Source of the DNA: Burkholderiaceae bacterium
GTDB lineage: Bacteria; Pseudomonadota; Gammaproteobacteria; Burkholderiales; Burkholderiaceae_E
Reading direction: 5' to 3'
Length of the DNA: 64,000 nucleotides
NCBI GenBank assembly: GCA_024637395.1
Contig: JAGXFG010000038.1
Coordinates: 1-64,000, forward strand
The notes beneath the pieces are model-generated. The model was given only the letters and a program-made list of their open reading frames with translations. It ran no database searches and was not told the origin of the DNA. Position numbers and translations under genes: made by a program. Shown here piece after piece: positions 46,361 through 56,228 of this stretch (the stretch's first letter is position 1; every line of letters begins with the position of its first letter).

Positions 46361-47260
46361 TCAATTCGCATCGCAACTTGCTTCCAGATGTTCAACAAAA
46401 GCTCGAGCGGTAAATGGCAAATTGGCTCGGCCTCGGAACATGATGCAAATTAGAGGGTGCGCCCAAGAGTCCGTGAGTGGCACAAAGCGCAGGTTATAGG
46501 CCGGCCCATAAGCTTTCGCCAAAAATAACGGTACTATACCAATGCCCATACCGATTCCAATCATATGGCATACGCCTTCAAAGCCTCTCACTCGTATAAG
46601 TGTCTTCTTGACGAGAGAGCTTTGCTTGGCGGCATAATCGAGCAGTTGGGCAAGAGCACTAGATTGAGGTTGCTCTACATGCTCGTAATTTAAGGTTTCT
46701 TCATATCGCAACGACGCGTAACTGCTCAATTCATGACCGTCTGGTACCGCAACGGCAAGGTCATAATGTTTGTAGGGAATCAATTCAAGTTCATTGTTCA
46801 ATAAAAGGTTTGGCGCGATTCCAACATCAGCTCGACCTTCGATTACATCGCGAACAATTAGAGGCGTCTCACGCTCCTCGAATTCCAGCTTGATGTCACT
46901 ATGTTTTGTTTTGAAGACCATTATTTGTTCCGACACACCCGCTGCCAGCGCTGACGCACTGACGCGTACGCGCAAATGGCCACGCACGCCCTTCACGTAA
47001 TCATCCATCTCTGACTGCATCTGATTGAACGCTAGGATGACTTGGCGCGCATGGTGGGCCATGGCCTCACCAGCCGATGTTAGGCGGACGCCTTGCTGAC
47101 TGCGTTCTAACAGTGCAACACCGACCGACGCCTCCAATTCCTGCAATCGCTTGCTAATCGCAGAACTTACCAAGTGCTCACGTAACGCCGTTTTGGCGAT
47201 GCTGCCTTCCTCGGCAACAGTCAGAAAGATTTGTGCTGATCGAATGTCCAAGCGTCGCAT
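46361..47260 (-). CDS. LysR-family transcriptional regulator
   Basis: 299 residues. The N-terminal winged HTH (LDIRSAQIFLTVAEEGSIAKTALREHLVSSAISKRLQELEASVGVALLERS) is typical, followed by a two-lobed effector domain (FKTKHSDIKLEFEER, GRADVGIAPNLL, GIGMGIGIVPLFLA). It is divergent from the HMG-CoA-lyase gene and probably controls that island in response to its substrate. Codon use is AT-richer than in the flanking chromosome. Confidence 0.9.
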   Translation of the reverse strand: MRRLDIRSAQIFLTVAEEGSIAKTALREHLVSSAISKRLQELEASVGVALLERSQQGVRLTSAGEAMAHHARQVILAFNQMQSEMDDYVKGVRGHLRVRVSASALAAGVSEQIMVFKTKHSDIKLEFEERETPLIVRDVIEGRADVGIAPNLLLNNELELIPYKHYDLAVAVPDGHELSSYASLRYEETLNYEHVEQPQSSALAQLLDYAAKQSSLVKKTLIRVRGFEGVCHMIGIGMGIGIVPLFLAKAYGPAYNLRFVPLTDSWAHPLICIMFRGRANLPFTARAFVEHLEASCDAN

Positions 47261-47419
47261 CGTGAAGATCCATCACTATTGAAGAGGGGGGGGGCCTCAG
47301 ATGTTCAGTTTCCACGATGGCTGCAAGTGGCGATGATATTAATCAACGAATCAGCCGCATCAATGGTCAGTTCTCATTAGCTCGATAGAGTTCAATTAAA
47401 ACCAGGAAGCTAGACACTT
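47261..47419. promoter_or_regulatory. Divergent promoter region with a 9-G tract
   Basis: This 159-bp gap separates the LysR gene from the catabolic genes and should hold both promoters and the LysR site. A run of nine G occurs at 47286-47294, about 26 bp upstream of the LysR start. No -10/-35 pair or clear T-N11-A pair stands out. Confidence 0.45.
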
Positions 47420-48397
47420 ATGCAAAACCAGAACATTGCGCCTTCCTCCACTAGTAGGGACAAACCATTTGTGATCGTAACTGAGGTCGGAACACGGGAT
47501 GGTCTACAAATCGAGAAAACCTTTGTTCCGACCGAGAAGAAAATTGAACTGATCAACGATATGATCGCTGCGGGGATACGCAGTATTGAGGTGACGTCAT
47601 TTGTGTCACCGAAGGCCGTCCCCCAGATGGCCGATGCCGAAGAAGTATTGGCCGGTATAGCCAAACGCTCCGACACGCGCCTATCAGCCTTGGTTCCGAA
47701 TTTGCGCGCGGCCGAGCGAGCAGTGCGTACCCCGGCGGACGCGCTAGTACTGCTTTGCTCCGCCTCGAACACCCACAACCGCAAGAACCTCAATCGTAGC
47801 GTCGATGAAACGATTGCGAGATTTCCGGAAGTAGCAAGTTGTCTTCTGGCGGGTGCCAACCCCAAAAAAGTGATTGGCGCAGTCGCTACGGCGTTTGGTT
47901 GCCCGTTCGAAGGTGACATTGCGATTTCCCAAGTGCTAAAGATCGCCACCGGTTATGTGAAAGCCGGCGCAACCGAGATTACTCTTTCGGACACAACAGG
48001 CATGGCAACGCCGGTCAATATTCGTGCTTTGGTTCGCGCGGTTCGTGCTGAGTTACCCAATGTTGATCTAGCACTACATCTCCATAACACGCGTGGCATT
48101 GGCCTGGCAAACGTCTTAGTGGGACTGGGAGAAGGTATCACACGGTACGACTCCTCGATGGGTGAGCTCGGCGGATGCCCATTTGCAGCCGGAGCGACCG
48201 GGAACATCTGCACGGAAGATCTTCTATATCTGCTTGCCGAGTCCGGCTACGAGACCGGAGTCGACCTTGAAAAAGCGATTGCAATCGCACTTAAGGCCGA
48301 AACAATTCTGGGCAGGCGTCTGACCGGACAGGTCATGCGTTCCGGACCACGGCTCCGCTTGCACGCCGCCGACGCAGTCGCCACTGCAGCGGGGTGA
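47420..48397 (+). CDS. HMG-CoA lyase family protein
   Basis: 325 residues, TIM barrel of the DRE-TIM family. The motif VGTRDGLQ carries the catalytic Arg-Asp, LALHLHNTRG the metal His pair, and GGCPFAAGATGNICTEDLLYLL the conserved active-site Cys loop. The enzymes cleave 3-hydroxy-3-methylglutaryl-CoA or a similar tertiary 3-hydroxyacyl-CoA to acetyl-CoA and a keto acid. It is followed at 4 bp by a CoA-transferase that could make the CoA ester. Confidence 0.9.
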   Translation: MQNQNIAPSSTSRDKPFVIVTEVGTRDGLQIEKTFVPTEKKIELINDMIAAGIRSIEVTSFVSPKAVPQMADAEEVLAGIAKRSDTRLSALVPNLRAAERAVRTPADALVLLCSASNTHNRKNLNRSVDETIARFPEVASCLLAGANPKKVIGAVATAFGCPFEGDIAISQVLKIATGYVKAGATEITLSDTTGMATPVNIRALVRAVRAELPNVDLALHLHNTRGIGLANVLVGLGEGITRYDSSMGELGGCPFAAGATGNICTEDLLYLLAESGYETGVDLEKAIAIALKAETILGRRLTGQVMRSGPRLRLHAADAVATAAG

Positions 48398-48401
48398 TCA
48401 A

Positions 48402-49589
48402 ATGGTAGCTCCACTAGCAAACATCAAGGTTGTTGACCTGACCCGCATTCTTTCCGGTCCGTTCTGCACGATGCTTCTCGGCGATATGGGCGCCGATGTG
48501 GTCAAAATTGAAGGACCGGACGATGGCGATCCCATCCGCCAATTGGGAACTATCGTCAATGGGTTCTCGACGTACTTCGCGTCATTCAACCGCAATAAGC
48601 GTTCCATAACGCTCGACCTGCGTAGCACTGCCGGCAAGGAAGTGCTCAGCGAACTTATTCAAAAGGCGGACGTGCTGGTTGAGAATTTCCGGCCTGGTGT
48701 GCTTGACGCGATGGGTCTCACGGCCGAACGTCTGGAGTCGCTCAATCCGCGCCTGATCGTCGCGTCAATCAACGGCTATGGTTCGTCTGGACCATACTCG
48801 CAGCGGCCAGCCTTTGACTTCATCGCGCAGGCGATGAGCGGATTTATGAGTTTGAACGGCGGGCCGAACGATGGGCCGACCCGCTCTGGCGTTCCAATCA
48901 CCGACTTGGTGGCAGGGCTCTACTCCGCATACGGCATTGTTAACGCACTGCGCGTGCGTGACTTGACGGGACGTGGTCAGCGCATCGAGGCGGCGATGGT
49001 TGATTCCATCATGAGCATGTTCGCCTGGTATGCGTCGGACCATCTGGCAACCGGCAATCCCCCCGTTCGCAGCGGCAATAGACATCCAATCGCGGCGCCA
49101 TACGGCATGTTTGCTGCAAGCGACGGTGGCATCGCGGTAGCTCCTAGCACCGAGGCCGTGCTGGACAAGTTCCTCGCTGAAATCGGACTTTCTAACCTTC
49201 GAGATGATCCCCGCTTCGCAAGCAATGCTTTACGCATGAAGCATCGGGCCGAGCTTGATGTGATCATCAATGAGCGCGTTGCTACCGATACTCAGGCGAA
49301 CTGGATCTCTCGACTCAACCGCGCCGGAGTGCCATGCGGTGTCGTCCAGGAACTGAAGGAAGCCTTTACGGATCCTCAGACGCTACATCAGGAGATGGTT
49401 ATATCGGTCGAGCATCCGGGACACGGAGCAATTCGTATGCTTGGTTTCCCTGTAAAACTCTCCGATACGCCCTGCTGCGTTCGACTCCCCGCCCCCGAAC
49501 ATGGCGCGCATAACGCCGAGATCGCTGAAGACTGGCAACTCGCATGTCGGGATCTAATTGTGTCCGCAATGCCCAAGATTACCGCCTGA
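48402..49589 (+). CDS. CaiB/BaiF family CoA-transferase
   Basis: 395 residues. The N-terminal motif KVVDLTRILSGPFCTMLLGDMGADVVKIE and the catalytic Asp in GVPITDLVAGLYSAYGIV (family III) are present. It moves CoA to a carboxylic acid. The pairing with an HMG-CoA-lyase relative suggests that it activates a hydroxy- or methyl-substituted dicarboxylate before cleavage. The stop overlaps the next leader region by nothing; the isomerase starts 13 bp later. Confidence 0.9.
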   Translation: MVAPLANIKVVDLTRILSGPFCTMLLGDMGADVVKIEGPDDGDPIRQLGTIVNGFSTYFASFNRNKRSITLDLRSTAGKEVLSELIQKADVLVENFRPGVLDAMGLTAERLESLNPRLIVASINGYGSSGPYSQRPAFDFIAQAMSGFMSLNGGPNDGPTRSGVPITDLVAGLYSAYGIVNALRVRDLTGRGQRIEAAMVDSIMSMFAWYASDHLATGNPPVRSGNRHPIAAPYGMFAASDGGIAVAPSTEAVLDKFLAEIGLSNLRDDPRFASNALRMKHRAELDVIINERVATDTQANWISRLNRAGVPCGVVQELKEAFTDPQTLHQEMVISVEHPGHGAIRMLGFPVKLSDTPCCVRLPAPEHGAHNAEIAEDWQLACRDLIVSAMPKITA

Positions 49590-49602
49590 GCAGGAAATCT
49601 CC

Positions 49603-50388
49603 ATGTTCAAATTTTCTGCAAATCTTTCCACCCTGTTCCAGGAAGTATCTCTTGCACAGCGTTTTGAGTCGGCAGCTCGGGCCGGATTCGATACGGTTGA
49701 GATATGGTTCCCTTATGAATTGCCTACGCAGGATGTTCGCGAATTGCTGCATGTTAATCGACTTAAATGCATCGGCATTAACACGCCAGCAGGAGATGTC
49801 ACCAGGGGTGATTGGGGGCTCGCTGCCGATCCGGCCCATCGCACGCAGTTCGACGTCAGCCTCGATGTGGCTTTTCGTTATGCACAGCAAATCGAATGTT
49901 CGAACGTCCACGTAATGGCGGGGCATCGAAGCGAGTCGGTCTCTTTACAGGCTGCATGGGAAAACTACCTGCACTGCATCGGAACAGCCTGCGATCGTGC
50001 GAGCGACTATGGCTTGACGGTCATGATAGAGCCGCTCAATGCCATTGATCGTCCACTTTATTTGTTGCAAACCCAAGCACAGGCAATTGAAGCCGTTTTA
50101 ACGCTCAATAGGAACAATCTGAAAATTATGCTCGACATCTATCACCTGCAGCGCGGTGAGGGAAATCTGATCGAGAGAATGCGGGCATCTATTCCATACG
50201 CCGCACACATTCAGATTGCCGACAATCCAGGGAGACATGAGCCTGGAACAGGTGAAATTAATTTTTCATCGGTTTTCGCGGCTATCCAAACAAGCGGATA
50301 CGCCGGCCATATCGGGTGCGAATACTCGCCCACGGGGAATAGCTGCGACAGCTTTGCGTGGCTTCTTCCCTATGCGGACAAGAAATAG
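49603..50388 (+). CDS. Hydroxypyruvate isomerase family protein (Hyi/OtnI)
   Basis: 261 residues from the ATG at 49603, after AGGAAA. The family signature is strong: MIEPLNAIDRPLYLL (metal Glu), LKIMLDIYHLQRGEGNL (Asp, His), and AHIQIADNPGRHEPGTGEINF near the end. Hyi converts hydroxypyruvate to tartronate semialdehyde, and OtnI converts 2-oxo-tetronate to 3-oxo-tetronate. The actual substrate here is unknown. Confidence 0.88.
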   Translation: MFKFSANLSTLFQEVSLAQRFESAARAGFDTVEIWFPYELPTQDVRELLHVNRLKCIGINTPAGDVTRGDWGLAADPAHRTQFDVSLDVAFRYAQQIECSNVHVMAGHRSESVSLQAAWENYLHCIGTACDRASDYGLTVMIEPLNAIDRPLYLLQTQAQAIEAVLTLNRNNLKIMLDIYHLQRGEGNLIERMRASIPYAAHIQIADNPGRHEPGTGEINFSSVFAAIQTSGYAGHIGCEYSPTGNSCDSFAWLLPYADKK

Positions 50389-50457
50389 TCACCAGAATAG
50401 GCACAGGCCTATGCAAGCCAAGAACCACAAAACAAGCTAATAAGTGAGTCAATACCA

Positions 50458-51465
50458 ATGACATACCAATTACCCCGTGATTTTCAGATTAAGTTCGAGG
50501 ATCTTCGTATTGTCGCGGATGGTCTCACTCGGCCAGAGTGCGTTCTAGCGTTATCAAATGGCCGTCTCGTCGCTGCGAACGGCTCCGGCGGTTACTCAGT
50601 TATTGAGTCGAACGGCAAGGTCCGACACGTTATGCTTAAGGCTGGTAGTGACAGGAAATATGTGCCTAATGGCATTGCTCTGGTTCCGTCTGGGCATGTT
50701 CTCTTTGCGGATCTCGGCGCCCAGGCAGGCGGTATCTTTTCGATCGATGGCTCCGGCAACCTCGCTACCGTGCACGACACATTGAATGGAGAACCGATTC
50801 CACCGAGCAACTTTGTTGTAAATGATAGAGAAGGACGACTATGGTTCACTGTCAGCACACGTCTCCAACCCCGTACTAAAGCATGGAGTCACGATATTGC
50901 AGATGGCTACGTTGCCGTGGTTGATTCGAAAGGCGTAAGAATCGTCGCCGATGGGATTGGCTATGCCAATGAAGTTGCTTTCTCTCCTGACGGCCAATGG
51001 GTATATGTCAACGAGACGTACAACCAGCGCACCAGCCGCTATCCGTTGCGAGCCGATGCATCGCTAGGCCCAAAGGAGGTTGTTGCTTCATATGAGGGCG
51101 CAGATTTTCCGGATGGTCTGACCTTCGACACGCACGGTGGAGCTTGGGTTACCTGTATCGGTAGTAATCGGCTTATCGTGCTTCGCCCCGACGGTTTGCA
51201 ACAGACCGTTCTTGAGGACACCGACACGGAATACGCGCAAATCCTCGCGCAGAAACTTCGCACAAAGACGCTGACGCAAGTTGATATGAGCACGGCTGGG
51301 CGTACGCGCCTAGGCAACATTTCTAGTCTTGCATTCGGTGGCCCGTCGCTTAAGACGGCATATCTTGGCTGCCTGCTGGGGACGTGTATCAGGGCATTCG
51401 ATAGTCCAGTGCCCGGTATGAAACCGATTCACTGGGACCGTGATGTACTGCTGCCGGCTTCCTAA
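50458..51465 (+). CDS. SMP-30/gluconolactonase-like protein
   Basis: 335 residues, six-bladed propeller of the SMP-30/LRE family. Metal-ligand phrases include TRPECVLALSNG (Glu near the start), VPNGIAL, GYANEVAFSPDGQWVYVNET and FPDGLTFDTHGG. It is expected to hydrolyse a sugar lactone. A decayed close relative lies at 58509-59272 in the second cluster. ATG chosen; no strong alternative. Confidence 0.85.
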   Translation: MTYQLPRDFQIKFEDLRIVADGLTRPECVLALSNGRLVAANGSGGYSVIESNGKVRHVMLKAGSDRKYVPNGIALVPSGHVLFADLGAQAGGIFSIDGSGNLATVHDTLNGEPIPPSNFVVNDREGRLWFTVSTRLQPRTKAWSHDIADGYVAVVDSKGVRIVADGIGYANEVAFSPDGQWVYVNETYNQRTSRYPLRADASLGPKEVVASYEGADFPDGLTFDTHGGAWVTCIGSNRLIVLRPDGLQQTVLEDTDTEYAQILAQKLRTKTLTQVDMSTAGRTRLGNISSLAFGGPSLKTAYLGCLLGTCIRAFDSPVPGMKPIHWDRDVLLPAS

Positions 51466-51666
51466 CGGTGCTGGACGAGCATTTGATTAGACGTAAAATG
51501 GAGGCTCAATTTAACATTCAACGAACTCAGGCCATCGGTAGGTCACGTTGAACGCATGTACGACTCATCATCTTTATTAGAAATCTTGGCGCGTTCGGGG
51601 AACGCACCAGCCAAAGCTTAAGCTGTTACGCATATTTATCTCGTTAATAGAAAATCTGGAGAAAAC

Positions 51667-52464
51667 ATGAGTAATGAAACGATCCCCCAACGCTCCCGTA
51701 GCGATCAAACGAAGGGCAACGGACTCGCCGACGCCCGCGTCGTGGTCACGGGCGGTTCCGCCGGCATCGGCCTTGCTGTGGCGAAACACTTCGCTGCTTT
51801 GGGTGCACGCGTCGCCGTGCTCGACAGGAACCTGCCAGTCGGATTGGAAGGGGTCGAAGGCTATCGTGCGGATGTCACCGATCAGGAGCAAGTGAACACG
51901 GCCATGCGTCAAATCGCCGAAAATTTTGGCGGGATTGACGTACTGGTCAACAACGCCGGCGTGAGCTTTGTCGGCACCGTCGAAGACGGCAGCATGGAAG
52001 ATTGGCACCGGCTTTTCGATCTTAATGTATTGGGCTACGTGCGGACCACGCGCGCCGCTTTACCCTATCTGCGCAAGTCCGGCCAGCCTGCGATCGTTAA
52101 TGTCTCATCGTGCTCGGCCACCAACGGCATTCCGAAGCGTGCCTTATATTCCGCCACAAAAGGTGGCGTGCAATCCCTGACGCTGGCCATGGCGGCCGAT
52201 CTCATCAGCGAAGGTATTCGCGTTAACAGTGTCATCCCGGGCACGGTTAACACACCATTCATGGATAAGATTGTGGCTGCCGACGCCGATCCCGCTGCCA
52301 AGCGCCGCGAGTTTGAGGCACGACAGCCCACCGGCCACATGGTTGAGGCCGACGAAGTCGCAGCGGCAGTTGCCTTCCTCGCCAGCCCGGCATCGCGCTC
52401 GACGGTCGGTGCGAGTCTCGTCATTGACGGTGGTATGGCCACCATACGCTTGCCCAAAGAATGA
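51667..52464 (+). CDS. SDR family oxidoreductase
   Basis: 265 residues, classical SDR with TGGSAGIGLAVAKHF, NNAGVSFVG, the active Ser in NVSSCS and YSATKGG with catalytic Tyr and Lys. The C-terminus ends in SLVIDGGMAT. It probably oxidises or reduces a hydroxyl on the pathway intermediate. GGAGAAA precedes the ATG; 201 bp separate it from the lactonase and hold nothing recognised. Confidence 0.88.
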   Translation: MSNETIPQRSRSDQTKGNGLADARVVVTGGSAGIGLAVAKHFAALGARVAVLDRNLPVGLEGVEGYRADVTDQEQVNTAMRQIAENFGGIDVLVNNAGVSFVGTVEDGSMEDWHRLFDLNVLGYVRTTRAALPYLRKSGQPAIVNVSSCSATNGIPKRALYSATKGGVQSLTLAMAADLISEGIRVNSVIPGTVNTPFMDKIVAADADPAAKRREFEARQPTGHMVEADEVAAAVAFLASPASRSTVGASLVIDGGMATIRLPKE

Positions 52465-52593
52465 CTTTCAACCAACGGCATCTTCACTTAACGGGACTCG
52501 CCACACGATGCGATCGAGGTTACCCTCGCATAGTAGTATTTTTTTATCTCCGCAATTACAGCGGATTCCCTAACTTCCGATCCGAACACTTTC

Positions 52594-53069
52594 ATGAACA
52601 ACGTCATTGAAACCACCGTTGCGACTGAGATTGCATCGACGTTTAAGAAGTCTGGAGTTGATCGCCTCTTTCTACTGACTGGCGGCGACCAGCACTATAG
52701 ATTGCCTTGCGTGATGCCGGGACCCAAATGATCCTTGGCCGCAGAGAACCCCGCGCTGTCCACATGGCCGACGGTTACGCACGAGCGGCTAGCGTGGTTG
52801 CAGCGATCCATGGCCAAGCTGGTCCAGGTACCGCCAACGTGGATGCTGCCCTTGCCGATGCGTACTGGGCTCAATCCCAGGTGTTTGCATTGACAGGTCC
52901 GACCGACTCTAACGCAATGTACGCGACCGAATACCAGGACATCGATCTATACACGATGTTTGGGCCTGTTACCAGGGGGAATGGGCGGGCGGAACCCAAA
53001 GGAGCCTCCCGGCAGCTCCGGAAGTTTACCTCAGTGAATTATGATTCCTTGCTGTTAACCTTTGCATAA
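52594..53069 (+). pseudogene. Truncated and frameshifted thiamine-diphosphate enzyme
   Basis: The start ATG at 52594 gives STFKKSGVDRLFLLTGGDQ, the N-terminus of a ThDP enzyme, and soon meets a stop. The homologous reading resumes in another frame near 52707 with ALRDAG, HMADGYARAASVVAA, HGQAGPGTANVDAALADAYW and MFGPVTRGNGRAE, then ends after about 150 residues where more than 540 are usual. The catalytic ThDP-binding C-terminal domain is missing. It was probably once part of the island's pathway. Confidence 0.8.
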
Positions 53070-53320
53070 TAATATCCAAAATAATCAATTGCCCTAACTA
53101 TATACACGTTATATACTGTTTCAGCTTAACAAGCTTGTCGCCCCAAGCTTCCATCAAGAGTTCAGGGCGCTATTTCTTTGAGCGATTATTTCTGGCACAG
53201 GAAGATTTTGAGTCAAGAGTAATTTTGACGGGACTGGAAAGCAATTTTGATATTCCGTAAGCTGTTTTATTATTAGTTAAATCAAGGATTTTCTTACAAG
53301 CAACCTTCAGGAGGTTAAAC

Positions 53321-54340
53321 ATGGTTAGCAACAATACCGGCTTCTCACGTTTTCTTATGGCCTTAATGGCAATGTTCGCCTTCACGTTTTTCGCAGGCAT
53401 GACAAGCATTTCCAATGCAGCAGAACCAGTTATCAAGATCAGAATTGGTACTGTCGTCAACGGCGATCATCCCGAGAACATTGGGGCACGGAAAATCAAG
53501 GAGATTGTTGAAGCGCGATCTGGAGGCAGGGTCAGTGTTCAAGTTGCGACAAGTGGGACGCTTGGTGACCAACGAACAATGGTCGAGAATCTGCGCAACG
53601 GTGTGTTGGAAATGACCTGGGTCACAACCGGATTCTTCGGGTCTTACGTGCCAATATTGAATGTTCTTGAAACCGGGTTTCTCTTCCGGGATAGCCAGCA
53701 TTCATACAAAGTTTTTGACGGTCCGCTTGGCGACGAAGTCAAAGAAATGATCGGCAAACATGGTGTCAAGGCACTCGGCTACTTTGAAGCGGGGATGCGT
53801 CATATTACAACAACAAATAAGGCGATCAACAGCCCAGAGGATCTCACGGGTCTGAAAATTCGCACTCCTCAAAGTAAGTATCATTTGCAGACGCTGAAAT
53901 ACATGGGCGCGAATCCGGTTGCCATGTCTTTTACCGAACTATATACCGCAATGCAAACAGGTGTTATTGACGGCCAGGAAAATCCTATTTCGAATATTTA
54001 CAGTTCAAAATTCTATGAAGTAAACAAATACATCGCAATGACCGGCCATCTGCATCTTACCCATGTGGTAATGTACAGCGACAAGTTGTGGAAAAAGCTG
54101 CCTCCTGATATCCAAGCAATTGTTCAAGCCGCCGTAATTGAAGCTCAGATAGTTCAGCGCGCCGCAGTCCGGAAAGACGATTCAACTTTGCTTGAAGAAT
54201 TAAAAGCCCACGGGATGCAAGTAACATACCCAGACCGGGCTGCATTTCGTAAGCTGGTCCTTCCTCTCAGAGAAGAAGCTATCCGTGAATATGGCCCCAA
54301 AGCCAAGGAATGGATTGACCGGATTGAAGCTACAAAATAG
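53321..54340 (+). CDS. dctP: TRAP transporter solute-binding protein (DctP)
   Basis: 339 residues with a signal peptide (LMALMAMFAFTFFAG). The mature part follows the DctP family: IRIGTVVNGDHPENIGARKIKEIVEARSGGR, TSGTLGDQRTMVENL, DLTGLKIRTPQSKYHL and GVIDGQENPISNIYSSKFYEV, with the Arg in KIRTP that pairs with the carboxylate of the ligand. It binds an organic acid in the periplasm. AGGAGG precedes the ATG. The dctQ and dctM genes follow. Confidence 0.93.
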   Translation: MVSNNTGFSRFLMALMAMFAFTFFAGMTSISNAAEPVIKIRIGTVVNGDHPENIGARKIKEIVEARSGGRVSVQVATSGTLGDQRTMVENLRNGVLEMTWVTTGFFGSYVPILNVLETGFLFRDSQHSYKVFDGPLGDEVKEMIGKHGVKALGYFEAGMRHITTTNKAINSPEDLTGLKIRTPQSKYHLQTLKYMGANPVAMSFTELYTAMQTGVIDGQENPISNIYSSKFYEVNKYIAMTGHLHLTHVVMYSDKLWKKLPPDIQAIVQAAVIEAQIVQRAAVRKDDSTLLEELKAHGMQVTYPDRAAFRKLVLPLREEAIREYGPKAKEWIDRIEATK

Positions 54341-54453
54341 TGCTGTGGCGCAACACTATATTCTTTGATTTTACGGTTGCTGGCGGTCGGCTAGAGGATG
54401 TTAAGCGTATAAACTCCTCTACCGACCCCGTATAAAATAGCTGGGACAGACCC

Positions 54454-54945
54454 TTGAACATATTGTTGTCAATTGATCGTTATATCCGTCTTGGATTGCG
54501 TTCAACCATTATCGCGTTAATGGTAACAATGACGGTACTTGTTTTTATGCAGGTTGTTTTTCGATATGTCTGGGACTCTCCACTAGCGTGGTCCGAGGAG
54601 ATTTCCAGATTTCTTTTTGTGTGGTTAACTTTTATTTCCGCAGCGAATCTTGTGCGGGTTGGCCAACATGTTGCGGTAAAAACCTTTGTTGAAATGCTAC
54701 CGCCTGTTCCGAGGCTTTTCTCAGAGGTTGTCGGTCACCTGATTGTCATTTCTTGTTGCATCATGTTCTTTGTTGGAGGTTTAGGAATAACGACCAAGGA
54801 ATGGATTCAACGCTCTCCTGCATTGCAAATCGAAATGGGTTGGATCTATCTCGTTATTCCAATATCGGCAGCATTGATGACCGTCTGGGCTGTAGTTGGT
54901 TTGGTATCAACGGTTTGCGAGAGAAAGACAAGGGGCGAGCTGTGA
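54454..54945 (+). CDS. dctQ: TRAP transporter small permease (DctQ)
   Basis: 163 residues from a TTG start, four membrane helices. The family phrase VFMQVVFRYVWDSPLAWSEEISRFLFVWLTFISAA is nearly canonical. It pairs with DctM in the membrane. The gene overlaps the dctM start by four bases (GTGA). The ribosome-binding site is weak, so a slightly later start cannot be excluded. Confidence 0.9.
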   Translation: MNILLSIDRYIRLGLRSTIIALMVTMTVLVFMQVVFRYVWDSPLAWSEEISRFLFVWLTFISAANLVRVGQHVAVKTFVEMLPPVPRLFSEVVGHLIVISCCIMFFVGGLGITTKEWIQRSPALQIEMGWIYLVIPISAALMTVWAVVGLVSTVCERKTRGEL

Positions 54946-56228
54946 CCTCATTGATTATTCTTTTCGGCGCCTTTTTTTTAGCGCTGTTCATCGGTGTTCC
55001 GATTGTATTCAGCTTGGCAATCGCTGCGTTGGGAATGCTATGGCAAATGGATATGTTCGTGCCTGAACTTGTTATCCAGCAAATGTATAGCGGAGCCGAT
55101 TCCTTCCCGATGATGGCTATCCCGTTTTTCATGCTTGCTGGCGCATTTATGGACACTGGAGGCATATCGGTCCGCTTGGTACGGTTTTCCAACGTCCTTG
55201 TCGGTTGGATATCAGGCGGGCTTGCACATGTTTCGATAATGGCGTCGATCTTTTTTGCTGGAATCAGCGGTTCTGCCGTCGCAGATACCACTGCAATAGG
55301 ATCTACGTTAATCCCGATGATGACGCGGCGGAAGTTCGATCCTGAATTTGCGGCGGCCGTTGTGGCGGCCGGTGGCGTCATCGGGCCAATCATACCGCCT
55401 AGCATCCCGATGATTTTGTACGGCGCCATTGCTGGCCAATCAATCGGTCAGTTGTTTCTTGGAGGGATCGTCCCTGGCTTGCTTATGGGTATCGGCTTGA
55501 TGGTGCTGATTTATTTCATGGCGAAAAAGCGCGGCTATCCGTGCGAGATAGTTGATTTATCCTTCTCGACCCTACTGAAGACCACCACCGAGGCTTCTGG
55601 TGCATTAGTGATGCCTTTGATAATTGTTGGTGGAATTCTCGGTGGAGCCTTTACCGCCACAGAAGCGGCTGTCGTTGCGGCAGTATATGCATTTGTTCTG
55701 GGAATGTTCGTTTATCGGGAATTGACCTGGAAGGCGTTGCCTGATCTGATATTTCAGGCTGGTATGAACACAGGCATGATTCTCATCATAGTTGGCGTTG
55801 CCAATCTGATTGGATTTATCCTTGCGGCAGAACAAATTCCATTGGCACTTGCCGATTGGTTCCAGGTTACTTTCGTTAGTAAGACTATGGTGTTGATGGT
55901 CATCAACGCGGCGCTGCTGTTTGTCGGCTGCTTTATTGATGGCGGTTCGGCAATGATTATTTTTGCGCCGGTCCTAGTCCCAGTCATATTAAAGTTTGGT
56001 ATTGATCCTATCTTTTTTGGCGTGATTATGACTGTCAATTTAATGATAGGTACGATCACACCCCCGGTAGGATTATCACTTTACATCGCTGGGGGGATCG
56101 CTAAAGTACCGCTCGCTAAGCTTAGCCGAGCGATTGTTCCATTTCTTTTGATCGAAGCCGCAGTGCTAATGTTGATCACATACGTGCCGGAACTGGTCCT
56201 TTATCTTCCGAGATTATTTGGGAAATAG
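54942..56228 (+). CDS. dctM: TRAP transporter large permease (DctM)
   Basis: 428 residues from a GTG at 54942 overlapping the dctQ stop and preceded by AGGGGCGAG. About 11-12 membrane helices are seen. Signatures are FPMMAIPFFMLAGAFMDTGGIS, the AGISGSAVADTTAIGSTLIPMM loop, and GPIIPPSIPMILYGAIAG. It would use the sodium or proton gradient to import the acid delivered by DctP. Confidence 0.94.
   Translation: MTSLIILFGAFFLALFIGVPIVFSLAIAALGMLWQMDMFVPELVIQQMYSGADSFPMMAIPFFMLAGAFMDTGGISVRLVRFSNVLVGWISGGLAHVSIMASIFFAGISGSAVADTTAIGSTLIPMMTRRKFDPEFAAAVVAAGGVIGPIIPPSIPMILYGAIAGQSIGQLFLGGIVPGLLMGIGLMVLIYFMAKKRGYPCEIVDLSFSTLLKTTTEASGALVMPLIIVGGILGGAFTATEAAVVAAVYAFVLGMFVYRELTWKALPDLIFQAGMNTGMILIIVGVANLIGFILAAEQIPLALADWFQVTFVSKTMVLMVINAALLFVGCFIDGGSAMIIFAPVLVPVILKFGIDPIFFGVIMTVNLMIGTITPPVGLSLYIAGGIAKVPLAKLSRAIVPFLLIEAAVLMLITYVPELVLYLPRLFGK

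Noticed and set aside
53180-53200. Possible sigma-54 promoter (TGGCAC) in front of dctP
   Set aside because: TGGCAC occurs but no TTGC block follows at the required 5-base spacing.
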